The position numbers were made by a program, and so were the translations under genes. The notes under the pieces are model-generated. The model had not been told where the DNA came from. It ran no database searches and saw nothing but the letters and a program-made list of their open reading frames with translations. A stretch of DNA of 42,306 nt from Mycobacterium sp. 852002-51057_SCH5723018 (GTDB taxonomy: Bacteria > Actinomycetota > Actinomycetes > Mycobacteriales > Mycobacteriaceae): NCBI RefSeq assembly GCF_001667035.1, contig NZ_LZIR01000097.1, forward strand, positions 1 through 42,306, given 5' to 3'. Shown here piece by piece: positions 15,517 through 22,958 of the stretch. The first letter of the stretch is position 1, and every line of letters starts with the position of its first letter.

Positions 15517-17082
15517 TCATCGCGAGATGTCCTCGAGCGCCTGGTGCGCCGCGTTGTACCCGGGCGTGAACGTGATCCCCGGGCCCCCATGGCATCCCGC
15601 GCCACCCAGGTACAGCCCCTCGATCGGAATCGGTAGGTCGAGGAAGCCCTTGGGCCCGGGCCGGTTGGGCCCCATCAGGTCTGGATGCAGGAGGCCGTGG
15701 CAAAAGTCGCCGGAGGGAGCGGCGAACATCGTCTGCATGTGATACGGCGCGAACGTGATGTGCCGGATCTGGATGTCGCGGAAGTTGGGCGCGTAGCGGG
15801 TGATCTTGTCGATCACCTTCTCCGCCATCACGTTTTTGAGCTGGCCGTGGAGGTCGCGGCTGGCTTCGACCGGGAATGCGTAGGCGAATGCGCTCGCCGC
15901 GTGCTTGCCCGGGGGAGCCATGCTGGGGTCGTGGACAGACGGGATCTGCATGCCCATCGACGGGTTGTCGGGAATGATGCCGCGCTTGCACTCCTCCCAT
16001 TGGCGTTGTTGTTCTTCGGGTGATCCGAAGATCCCGATCGACGATTGCATGCCGGGTTCGTTGAGGAAGTCATACGGCGGCGCGAATTCCGGCAAGCCGT
16101 CGAGCGCGAAATGGATCTGGACAAACGACGCCCTGTGGTCGCGCCCGCTCAGCCGGGTGACCAGATCTGCGGGCAGGTGCTCGGCACCGACCAGATCGAT
16201 GAGGGTCAGATCGGGCGACAGGTTGGACACGACGACCGGCGCGCTGATCTGAGAGCCATCCTTCAGACGCACGCCGGCCACGCGATCGTTTTCGACGAGA
16301 ATCTTCTCGACCTTGGCGCGATACCTGATCTCACCCCCGTGGGAGACGAACAATTCGTGCAGGTGTTGCCCGAGTGCGCCGATCCCGCCCTCGAGCTTCG
16401 TCATCATCGCCGCGCCGTCGTTCGGCACGGCGAGCGCGAACGCCAAACATGTTGCGCTGCCCGGAGTATAGGGCCCGCGGTAGGTGGAGTTGATGGCAAG
16501 GAAGGCGAGCATTCCGCGCAGCGCCGCATGCTTGTCCTTGTCGGGCAGGAAGCGGTCGATGGCATCCATCGCCGTCCCGAACAACACCTCGTGGATGGCC
16601 CTGCGCTCGAATTCGTTTGCGGCGCAGGCATACATCTCATCGATCGTCTTGGGCGGGGTGCGCACCTCGAAGCGGCCGAGGGCTTTCGCGGGTCCCTGGC
16701 TCCAGCCGATCATCTCGGCCATGCCCGTGACGGCGTCGGTCCCGAGCTTCTCGGCGAGGTGAGTCATCAGCTGGATCGGATCGCGGTAGAAAATCATCGG
16801 TTCTTCGCCGTTGTCGCCGAGATTGACCGACTGGACGTCGGCATCAACGGTGGGCAGCGTGTCAAGCCCAAGCTCTTTGGTGATCTGAGGGGCGGTCGGG
16901 AATTGCACCGAACCTGCAATCTCGTAACGGAATCCGTCGATCAACTCGACCGTGGCCGCCATTCCGCCGCTGTAGGTGTTGGCCTCCAGGCACAGCGTGC
17001 GCACGCCGGCGCGCTGCAGGACCGCCGCCGCGGTCAACCCGTTGTGGCCGGCCCCGACCACGATCGCGTCATAATCCGTCAT
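15517..17082 (-). CDS. FAD-dependent NAD(P)-binding oxidoreductase, CrtI/PYROXD2-like
   Basis: A 521-residue flavoprotein of the phytoene desaturase-like superfamily. The N-terminal dinucleotide-binding motif is AIVVGAGHNGLTAAAVL and ends with the Glu of CLEAN; the C-terminal FAD motif is LYLGGAGCHGGPGITFTPGYNAA. It is closest in layout to PYROXD2/FAD-dependent oxidoreductases rather than to a dedicated carotenoid desaturase, and no carotenoid genes are nearby, so the substrate is unknown. The ATG at 17082 gives MTDYDAIVVG. It is divergent from a TetR gene with only 70 bp between starts, which hold two matched palindromic operator candidates, implying direct control by that regulator. Confidence 0.9.
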   Translation of the reverse strand: MTDYDAIVVGAGHNGLTAAAVLQRAGVRTLCLEANTYSGGMAATVELIDGFRYEIAGSVQFPTAPQITKELGLDTLPTVDADVQSVNLGDNGEEPMIFYRDPIQLMTHLAEKLGTDAVTGMAEMIGWSQGPAKALGRFEVRTPPKTIDEMYACAANEFERRAIHEVLFGTAMDAIDRFLPDKDKHAALRGMLAFLAINSTYRGPYTPGSATCLAFALAVPNDGAAMMTKLEGGIGALGQHLHELFVSHGGEIRYRAKVEKILVENDRVAGVRLKDGSQISAPVVVSNLSPDLTLIDLVGAEHLPADLVTRLSGRDHRASFVQIHFALDGLPEFAPPYDFLNEPGMQSSIGIFGSPEEQQRQWEECKRGIIPDNPSMGMQIPSVHDPSMAPPGKHAASAFAYAFPVEASRDLHGQLKNVMAEKVIDKITRYAPNFRDIQIRHITFAPYHMQTMFAAPSGDFCHGLLHPDLMGPNRPGPKGFLDLPIPIEGLYLGGAGCHGGPGITFTPGYNAAHQALEDISR

Positions 17083-17095
17083 CGCACGAATATAT

Positions 17096-17107
17096 GTCAG
17101 TACTGAC
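17096..17107. promoter_or_regulatory. palindromic TetR operator candidate, copy 1
   Basis: GTCAGTACTGAC is a perfect 12-bp palindrome 14 bp upstream of the flavoprotein start, in the divergent flavoprotein/tetR gap. Symmetry, position and the second copy 25 bp away support a TetR operator. Confidence 0.65.
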
Positions 17108-17120
17108 TCAATTTAAAGAC

Positions 17121-17132
17121 GTCAGCACCGAC
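17121..17132. promoter_or_regulatory. palindromic TetR operator candidate, copy 2
   Basis: GTCAGCACCGAC matches copy 1 at 10 of 12 positions and keeps the GTCAG...GAC half-sites. It begins 25 bp from copy 1 and ends 20 bp before the tetR start, so one protein could cover both divergent promoters. Confidence 0.6.
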
Positions 17133-17152
17133 AGGTCCCCGGATGTGATGGG

Positions 17153-17761
17153 ATGCGAGTGATGAGCGAGCGGGAGAATCTGCACGAGTTGCGCCGCACC
17201 AGGACCCATGAGGCGCTGCGACAGGTGGCCCTCAAGAGGTTCGCCAGCGAGGGCTTCGGAAACGTCACGGTGCAGCAGCTGGCGCAGGAAGCCGGCGTCA
17301 CCGAGCGCACGTTTTTCCGGCACTTTCCCACCAAGGAAGCGGTGCTGTTCCAGGACTACGACACGCACGTGGAGTGGCTGGCCGACGCGCTTGCGCAACG
17401 CCCGCGCACCGAGTCACTGTTCGAGGCGGTGCTGGCCAGCGTCGAAAGCTTCCCCCACGACGTCGAGGTGGTTCGGCAAGCCGCACTCGCCCGCGCCGAA
17501 TTGATCACCGGCGAGCAGATCGCCGGCCACCTGCGAGTGGTCCAGTCGTCGTTCGCCGCGGTGCTGACCGACTTCGTCGAGCAGCGCTACCCCGACGTGG
17601 CGAACATCGATCTGGTCGCCAAAGTCGCGGGTTCCGCGCTGGCGGCGGCGCTGGTCGTTGCGGTGGAAACTTGGGGCCGAGACGGCTGTGTCGAGGATTT
17701 GGGGGCGATCACCGCCACCTGCCTGGACCTGGTGCGGTCGGGGCTTTCCCCGCTGTCGTGA
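17153..17761 (+). CDS. TetR-family regulator divergent from the flavoprotein
   Basis: A 202-residue TetR protein. The HTH region runs from ALRQVALKRFASEGFGNVT to GVTERTFFRHFPTKEAVLF; the F-R-H-F form places it in the MftR/AcrR-like group common in actinobacteria. The C-terminal domain is helical and unassigned. The start could be the ATG at 17153 or the ATG at 17162 (MSEREN); neither has a strong ribosome site. Given its position opposite the flavoprotein gene and the paired palindromes between them, it most likely represses both itself and that gene. Confidence 0.92.
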   Translation: MRVMSERENLHELRRTRTHEALRQVALKRFASEGFGNVTVQQLAQEAGVTERTFFRHFPTKEAVLFQDYDTHVEWLADALAQRPRTESLFEAVLASVESFPHDVEVVRQAALARAELITGEQIAGHLRVVQSSFAAVLTDFVEQRYPDVANIDLVAKVAGSALAAALVVAVETWGRDGCVEDLGAITATCLDLVRSGLSPLS

Positions 17762-17774
17762 CGCTTACCTGATG

Positions 17775-17834
17775 GCGAGCGTGCGTGTCTGGACGCCGAC
17801 ACGCCGCAAAACCTGGCAATCTGCGCACGCTCGC
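17775..17834. repeat. long palindrome between convergent tetR and pks16
   Basis: An 11-bp perfect inverted repeat, GCGAGCGTGCG (17775-17785) and CGCACGCTCGC (17824-17834), sits in the 99-bp gap between convergent genes, with an inner GTGTC / GACAC pair. The first 17 bases are the same as those of the element at 9454-9505 read in reverse. It probably acts as a bidirectional terminator and belongs to a dispersed intergenic repeat family. Confidence 0.7.
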
Positions 17835-17860
17835 GGCGGAGGCGCGCGCGCCGACGAGAC

Positions 17861-19495
17861 CTAGCTGACCAGGGTGACCGAAGTCGACCGGCGCAGCTTG
17901 CCCGACGGCGTCTTCGGGATGGTGCCCGGGCCCAGCACCACGACGTTGCGCGGCCGCACGTCGACCTCGGCGACCACCTCGTGCGCGACCTGGTGCTCGA
18001 TGCGACGCACCTCGGTCGGGTCCTGCCAGGCGTTGGACTCGACGGCGACGGCGAACGTCTCCCGCGAGTGACCGGCGTCGAGGCGCACCGCGACGGCGCA
18101 CCCGGGTCGCACGCCAACGACGCGGCCCGCGGCCCGCTCGATGTCGGTGGGATAAATGTTGCGGCCCGCCATGATGATCACGTCCTTGACCCGGCCGCAC
18201 ACCACGATGTGGCCCTCCTCGGTCAGGTAGCCGAGGTCGCCGGTGTCATACCAGCCGCGCTCGTCCTGGGCCGGGATGAACCCACCCATGGTGAGGTAGC
18301 CCGGCGTCAGCGATTCCCCGCGCAGCTCGATCACACCGACGCCGCGCGCCGGCATCACGTTGCCGTTCTCGTCGACGATGCGGGCCTCGAGGTCCTTCAG
18401 CAGCGGACCCAGTGTGGCCAGCCGGCGGGTGTTGCCCTTGGTGGCGGGTACGGCGCGGCGCAGGGCGGCCAGCAGGTCGGCGTCCACCTCGTCGACGACC
18501 AGACCCGAGTTGCACTTCGAGAAGGACACGGCCAGCGTCGTCTCGGCCATGCCGTAGGCCGGCAGGATCGCCGAGGGCTTCAACCCGAACGGCTTGCCCG
18601 CGTCGAGCAGGTCCTCGACGTCGGCGGGCTCGACGGGCTCGGCGCCGGACAGCGCGAACCGCAGGGTCGACAGGTCGAAATCGCCGGGCTTGGCGTTGCG
18701 GCGCAACCGCTTGGCCAGCAGCGCGTAGGCGAAGTTCGGCGCCGCGGTCATGGTGCCCTTGTACTTGTCGATGAGCTTGGCCCACAGCAGCGTGTCGCGC
18801 AGGAAGTCCATCGGGGTGACCTTGACCAGCTCCGCGCCGAAATACATCGGGATGGTCAGGAACCCGACCATGCCCATGTCGTGGAAGCAGGGCAGCCAGC
18901 TGACCATGACGTCCCTGTCGACGTCGTACTCCGCGCCGATGAACATCGCCTCGGCGTTGGAGTAGATGTTGCGGTGGGTGATCTGCACCGCCTTCGGCGA
19001 ACCGGTCGACCCGGACGTCAGCTGCATCAGCGCCAGGTCGTCCTCGCCGACCTCGACAGGGTCGATCGGCTCCGACGCCAACAGCTCGGCGACGGTGAGG
19101 ACCTTGACGCCCTTCTGCTCGAGCACCGGGATGGCGACCAGGAAGGGCTCGGAGACGATGACGGCCTTGGCCTCGATCATGCCGATGACCATCATGGTGT
19201 CCTCGGCCCACACGACCAGGTCGGTGCGCGGTGTGGGCTGGTGCAGCATCGTCAGGCTGGCGCCGCGCATCCACAGGCCCTGGGCCGTCGGGGCGATCTC
19301 CACCGGGAAGCCGGCCAGCACCCCGACCGCGTCGCCGAGGCCGATGCCGGCGGCGGCCAGGCCGCCCGCGATGCGGCGGGCGCGCTCGTGGACCTCGCCC
19401 CAGGTGTGGCGGACGGGCTCGTGGGGTTCACCGGTGACCATGCCCGTCGTCGCGGTCCGGGCATTGCGGTACATCTTCTCGGTAAACCTGCTCAC
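17861..19495 (-). CDS. pks16: Pks16-type fatty-acyl-AMP ligase / acyl-CoA synthetase-like protein
   Basis: Despite the traditional name this is an ANL-superfamily adenylating enzyme, not a polyketide synthase. The 544-residue product has the P-loop LTSGSTGSPKAVQITHRN, SWLPCFHDMGMVGF (typical of FAAL/FadD-type enzymes), PAYGMAETTLAV, the YDTGDLGYL motif with its Asp, GRVKDVIIMAGRNIYPTDIE and the catalytic Lys in PKTPSGKLRR. It is expected to activate a fatty acid with ATP; the acceptor is unknown. The GTG at 19495 follows GAGGAGG and gives 544 aa, the same length as M. tuberculosis Rv1013. It lies downstream of ispE on the same strand, across a 269-bp gap. Confidence 0.93.
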   Translation of the reverse strand: MSRFTEKMYRNARTATTGMVTGEPHEPVRHTWGEVHERARRIAGGLAAAGIGLGDAVGVLAGFPVEIAPTAQGLWMRGASLTMLHQPTPRTDLVVWAEDTMMVIGMIEAKAVIVSEPFLVAIPVLEQKGVKVLTVAELLASEPIDPVEVGEDDLALMQLTSGSTGSPKAVQITHRNIYSNAEAMFIGAEYDVDRDVMVSWLPCFHDMGMVGFLTIPMYFGAELVKVTPMDFLRDTLLWAKLIDKYKGTMTAAPNFAYALLAKRLRRNAKPGDFDLSTLRFALSGAEPVEPADVEDLLDAGKPFGLKPSAILPAYGMAETTLAVSFSKCNSGLVVDEVDADLLAALRRAVPATKGNTRRLATLGPLLKDLEARIVDENGNVMPARGVGVIELRGESLTPGYLTMGGFIPAQDERGWYDTGDLGYLTEEGHIVVCGRVKDVIIMAGRNIYPTDIERAAGRVVGVRPGCAVAVRLDAGHSRETFAVAVESNAWQDPTEVRRIEHQVAHEVVAEVDVRPRNVVVLGPGTIPKTPSGKLRRSTSVTLVS

Positions 19496-19628
19496 AGAAG
19501 CCTCCTCGGTTGCGGCATTTTCCCCAAGGCCCGGGATCTCATATTCCGCCAGCTGGGTGCCCGTTTGTAGCAGGCACGCGAGCACAGTTGGGCAGCGGTT
19601 CGGTCTCGAAACGGTGATGAGCCAACGA

Positions 19629-19651
19629 GTCCGCCGGGCTGCCCGGCGGAC
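19629..19651 (-). terminator. strong stem-loop after ispE
   Basis: GTCCGCCGGG and CCCGGCGGAC form a perfect 10-bp stem with a 3-nt loop, 114 bp after the ispE stop and 133 bp before pks16. There is no T tract, so it would be a U-less terminator closing the rpfB-ksgA-ispE unit. The rest of 19496-19764 shows no convincing ORF (M. tuberculosis has the small Rv1012 in this position). Confidence 0.5.
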
Positions 19652-19701
19652 GAAGATTTATCGAGTGGTCCTGCTTACCGCTGCTCGTCACCGCCAGCTA
19701 T

Positions 19702-19718
19702 CTTAAACTCCTCTTAAG
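19702..19718. promoter_or_regulatory. AT-rich inverted repeat in the ispE-pks16 gap
   Basis: CTTAA ... TTAAG with a 7-nt spacer lies within an unusually AT-rich patch (about 19697-19735) upstream of pks16. It could be a promoter region or a regulator site; nothing more specific can be said. Confidence 0.25.
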
Positions 19719-19764
19719 TAACTGCCAAACTCTGCGGCGCTTTGAGTGGGATTTCACACCCCGT

Positions 19765-20724
19765 TCAGTTCTCGGTCATCGGCCCCGGCACCACCCGTGC
19801 CCCCGGTACCGGTCCGGTCGCGACCCGGACGGTCCGGCAGACACCCGCCCCTGACAGCTGGGTACCGACGTCGACGGCCGCGGTCGCCGAGGTGCACAGG
19901 AACGCGCACGTCGGACCCGAGCCGGACACGATGCCGGCCAGGGCACCGGCCTCCACACCGGCGCGCAGCGCGCGCCGCAGCTTGGGGGCCAGGCTCACCG
20001 CGGCCGCCTGCATTTCGTTGCCCAGCAGCGGCGCCAGCTGCTCGGGGTCGCCGGCCGCCAGAGCCCCCAGCACCGGCCCGGGCTCGGCGAGGCGCGGCGG
20101 ATTCCCGGCCTCGCGGAGCCGGTCCAGTTCTGCGAACACCTTCGGCGTGAGCAGCTCGCCGTCGGCGAACGCCAGCACCCAGTGAAAGCTGTTGCGGGAC
20201 AACACCGTTGCCAGTTCCTCGCCGCGACCGGTGCCCAGCGCGGTGCCGCCGTGCAGGGCGAACGGCACGTCGCTGCCGAGTTTGGTCGCCAGCATGCGCA
20301 GGTCGCGGCGTGGCACGTTGAGCTCCCACAGCGAGTTCATCGCGACCAGCACCGCCGCCGCGTCCGCGCTGCCGCCGGCCATGCCGCCGGCCACCGGTAT
20401 CGACTTGTCGATCATGATCGAGACGTCGGGCGCCCGGCCCACGTGTTCGGCCATCAGCTCGGCGGCCCGCCAGGCGAGGTTGCGTTCGTCGGTGGGCAGC
20501 TTGTCGGCGCCCTCCCCGACCAGCTCGAGCGACAGCACGTCGGCGTTGCGAACCGTCACCTCGTCGAGCAGCGAAACGGCGTGAAACACGCTGGTGAGTT
20601 CGTGGTAGCCGTCGTCGCGACGGTCACCGACCGCGAGATACAGGTTGACCTTCCCGGGCACCCGCACGGTGACCGACCCGGTGGGCACCCACTGCGCGGC
20701 GGTATTGCCGTCAGATGCGGACAC
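19765..20724 (-). CDS. ispE: 4-diphosphocytidyl-2-C-methyl-D-erythritol kinase
   Basis: GHMP kinase that phosphorylates CDP-ME in the MEP isoprenoid pathway. The 319-residue protein has PGKVNLYLAVGDRRDDGYHEL at the N-terminus, the ATP-binding PVAGGMAGGSADAAAVLVA, LGSDVPFALHGGTALGTGRG and the C-terminal GIVSGSGPTCAF. The GTG at 20724 gives MSASDGNTAAQWVPTG; a shorter start nearer VRVPGKVN is possible. It lies 36 bp downstream of ksgA, in the conserved ksgA-ispE order. Confidence 0.97.
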   Translation of the reverse strand: MSASDGNTAAQWVPTGSVTVRVPGKVNLYLAVGDRRDDGYHELTSVFHAVSLLDEVTVRNADVLSLELVGEGADKLPTDERNLAWRAAELMAEHVGRAPDVSIMIDKSIPVAGGMAGGSADAAAVLVAMNSLWELNVPRRDLRMLATKLGSDVPFALHGGTALGTGRGEELATVLSRNSFHWVLAFADGELLTPKVFAELDRLREAGNPPRLAEPGPVLGALAAGDPEQLAPLLGNEMQAAAVSLAPKLRRALRAGVEAGALAGIVSGSGPTCAFLCTSATAAVDVGTQLSGAGVCRTVRVATGPVPGARVVPGPMTEN

Positions 20725-20760
20725 GGCAGCAGACTATCGCTGCGACAGGCGACGACCTAC

Positions 20761-21693
20761 TCAGCTCGCGGAAGCGTGCCCCGACACGTGCGGCAGCTCG
20801 TCCGGAGCGCCGGAACGTTGCAGCAGCCGCACGAAGTCGTCGATGGACAGCGTCTCGCCGCGACGGGCCGGATCGATGCTGGCGGCCAGCAAGCGATTCG
20901 CCGACTCGTTGCCCGAGCCGGCCCACTCGGCGAACGCGTTGCGGGACGTCTTGCGCCGCTGGGCAAACGCGATGTCGATGAGCTCGAACACCCGCCGCCG
21001 GAAGGCCTCGTCGGTCGGCCACGGCGACGCCTCGTACCGGTCGATGCGCACCAGACCCGAATACACGCGCGGAATCGGCCAGAAGACCGTCGGCGACACC
21101 ATGCCGCAGCGGCGAACCCGCCCAAAGAAACGCAGCTTGACGCTGGGCACGCCGTACTCCTTGCCGCCCGGCTCGGCGGCGAGCCGTTCGGCGACCTCGG
21201 CCTGCACCATCACCGTCACCGTCTGAATGGACGGAAATTCGGCGAGGAGATGCAACAGCGCCGGAACCGCGACGTTGTACGGCAAATTGGCGACCACCGC
21301 GGTCGGCTCTGACGACGTGGCCAGCTCATCGCGGCGCAGGGTCAACACGTCGCGGTTGCACACCGTCAGCCGGTTTATCTCGCTGTGGGAGTGCTCGGCG
21401 ACCGTCTGCGGCAGTCGGCCGGCCAGCACGGGGTCGATTTCGACGGCGGTGACGGCGGCGCCACGGTCCAGCAGCGCCAGCGTGAGTGAGCCGAGGCCGG
21501 GCCCGACCTCCAGGACGTGGTCGGATCGGCTGACCCCGGAGGTAGAAACCACCCGTCGCACCGTGTTGGCGTCGTGTACGAAGTTTTGTCCGAGGGACTT
21601 TCGTGGCCGGAATTCAAGTTCTTTGGCCAGCCGCCTGATCTCGGTGCGCCCGAGGAGCCCGATGGTCAGTTTGCACCAGCTCTTCCGCTGCAC
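20761..21693 (-). CDS. ksgA: 16S rRNA adenine(1518/1519) dimethyltransferase
   Basis: Dimethylates two adjacent adenines at the 3' end of 16S rRNA during 30S maturation. The 310-residue product contains KSLGQNFVHD, the SAM motif LEVGPGLGSLTLALLDRGA, VEIDPVLA and the catalytic NLPYNV, with a C-terminal RRKTSRNAF. I chose the GTG at 21693, which places the start 28 bp inside the rpfB 3' end and gives the same N-terminal extension before LTI-LLGRTEIRRL as in M. tuberculosis; GTGs at 21702 and 21711 are alternatives. The overlap implies translational coupling to rpfB. Confidence 0.95.
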   Translation of the reverse strand: MQRKSWCKLTIGLLGRTEIRRLAKELEFRPRKSLGQNFVHDANTVRRVVSTSGVSRSDHVLEVGPGLGSLTLALLDRGAAVTAVEIDPVLAGRLPQTVAEHSHSEINRLTVCNRDVLTLRRDELATSSEPTAVVANLPYNVAVPALLHLLAEFPSIQTVTVMVQAEVAERLAAEPGGKEYGVPSVKLRFFGRVRRCGMVSPTVFWPIPRVYSGLVRIDRYEASPWPTDEAFRRRVFELIDIAFAQRRKTSRNAFAEWAGSGNESANRLLAASIDPARRGETLSIDDFVRLLQRSGAPDELPHVSGHASAS

Positions 21694-22754
21694 ACCGGCC
21701 ACGCACCCCAACCCTGGCGCTCCCGGGTCACCTCGGCGACGGCGATCTGCTCTTCGCGGGTCGCCATGTCAGCGCGCGGGGCAAACCGCAGGCCGCCGTT
21801 GCGCTCCCAGGTGCCTTGGTCGAACTGCACACCCCCGTAATACCCGTTGCCGGTGTTGATCGCCCAGTTGCCGCCGGCCTCGCAGCCCGCGATGGCGTCC
21901 CAGATCGATCCGTTGGTCACCGCGGGCACATCGGTGCCGGGCTTGGTGCCCACCCGCACCACGGCCTCACGGGCCGGTGTGACCACGCTGTTGGCGATGG
22001 GCAGCCGGCCGGTCTCGACGCCGTTGACCGTGGCCACGGCGAACGTCACGTCCTGGGTACCTGGGCTGCCCGGGTCCTCGACCACCTGGCGGCTGATGTT
22101 CATCTCCGGGTCCTCGACGCGCCGCGCGGGCGGCTGCAGCGGGACCCGCTCGGTGACCCGCTGAATGCGGTTGCGGGTGACCTGGATTTCCATTCCGTCG
22201 ACGATCGGCGAGGTCGCGCTGGGCACCACCTGGTCGCTTTCGAGCAGGGGCGCGCCGGCGGCGCTCAGCAGCGCGGCCACGCTCGGCGCCGGCTGGTGCA
22301 CGGTGCGCACCTCGCCGCCGTCATTGATGTGGACGGTCTTGGCGCTGACGACCGGCAGCGCCATGCCCGCAAGCGGCACCCGGCTGCCGCGGGAGGCCGC
22401 GGCCGGGGCGGTGTCGGTCATCGCGAGCTGGGCCAGCGCCTCGTCGACGGTGGATGCCGTCGTCCAGACCTGCTTGGTGTCGCGGCCGTCCAGCGAGATC
22501 TGCAGCGGCCGGCTGCGCCGCAACACGATGTTGGCGGCGTCGTGAACCTGCACATCGCCGGCGGGGTACAGGTCGTCGCGCTCGTCGACGGCGTAACCGT
22601 TCTCCTGCACGATGTCGATCACCCGCGACTTCATGGTGGTCACCCGCATCGCGATTCCGTCAACCGTCAACGTCACCGTCTTGGACGCGGAAACCGCGAA
22701 TCCACCGGCCAACCCCAGCGCTAACAGCAGGCCTCCAACTACGAGGCGCAACAT
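21666..22754 (-). CDS. rpfB: resuscitation-promoting factor RpfB
   Basis: Secreted or surface-anchored muralytic enzyme that stimulates regrowth of dormant cells. The 362-residue protein has an N-terminal hydrophobic anchor (MLRLVVGGLLLALGLAGG), three DUF348 repeats (e.g. KTVTLTVDGIAMRVTT, RPLQISLDG, KTVHINDGGEVRTV), a G5 domain (VEDPEMNISRQVVEDPG through VVRVGTKPG) and the C-terminal lysozyme-like Rpf domain (GSIWDAIAGCEAGGNWAINTG, YYGGVQFDQGTWE) with its catalytic Glu. The ATG at 22754 matches the M. tuberculosis start and length but has no good ribosome site; a TTG at 22793 in frame is an alternative. The expected lipobox Cys is replaced by Ser (AVSASKTV). It is followed by the overlapping ksgA. 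Confidence 0.97.
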   Translation of the reverse strand: MLRLVVGGLLLALGLAGGFAVSASKTVTLTVDGIAMRVTTMKSRVIDIVQENGYAVDERDDLYPAGDVQVHDAANIVLRRSRPLQISLDGRDTKQVWTTASTVDEALAQLAMTDTAPAAASRGSRVPLAGMALPVVSAKTVHINDGGEVRTVHQPAPSVAALLSAAGAPLLESDQVVPSATSPIVDGMEIQVTRNRIQRVTERVPLQPPARRVEDPEMNISRQVVEDPGSPGTQDVTFAVATVNGVETGRLPIANSVVTPAREAVVRVGTKPGTDVPAVTNGSIWDAIAGCEAGGNWAINTGNGYYGGVQFDQGTWERNGGLRFAPRADMATREEQIAVAEVTRERQGWGAWPVCSGRAGAN

Positions 22755-22823
22755 TGGTGAAGGGGTTTGATGCAGTTTTCTCAATACAGTCAACGCGCGT
22801 TACCCCGGCCTCAGCAACCACTC

Positions 22824-22897
22824 AACGAACCACTCAGCGGAAAAATGACAAATGGGCCCTGGGGCCCAGCCGTTCGATCACAAGACGGTAACGAACC
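22824..22897 (-). promoter_or_regulatory. alternative pairing elements of the rpfB leader
   Basis: GGTTCGTT occurs twice on the minus strand (22897-22890 and 22831-22824), flanking the terminator. A complementary CGAACGG (22876-22870) lies just before the terminator and could pair with either copy. Mutually exclusive pairings of this kind are typical of riboswitches and attenuators. The ligand, if any, is unknown. Confidence 0.45.
22841..22868 (-). terminator. intrinsic terminator/attenuator in the rpfB leader
   Basis: On the minus strand TGGGCCCCAGGGCCCA forms a 6-bp GC stem with a 4-nt loop and is followed by TTTGTCATTTTT. This is a classical Rho-independent terminator placed about 87 bp before the rpfB ATG, inside the likely 5' leader and not at the end of a gene. 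An RNA switch controlling the rpfB operon has been described in M. tuberculosis; this element fits that role. Confidence 0.65.
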
Positions 22898-22926
22898 GGC
22901 CAATGTTGAGCAACTCCGGCGCAACG

Positions 22927-22932
22927 ATGTTA
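22927..22932 (-). promoter_or_regulatory. possible -10 for rpfB
   Basis: TAACAT on the minus strand fits TANNNT and would start transcription near 22920, giving a leader of roughly 165 nt that contains the terminator and pairing elements. Confidence 0.35.
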
Positions 22933-22958
22933 GGCAAATCACCGTTTGACAGAGCCGG

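Noticed and set aside
15517..17082. Assignment of the flavoprotein as phytoene desaturase CrtI
   Set aside because: Only the general FAD motifs are shared and no carotenoid genes are nearby, so a specific carotenoid role is not supported.
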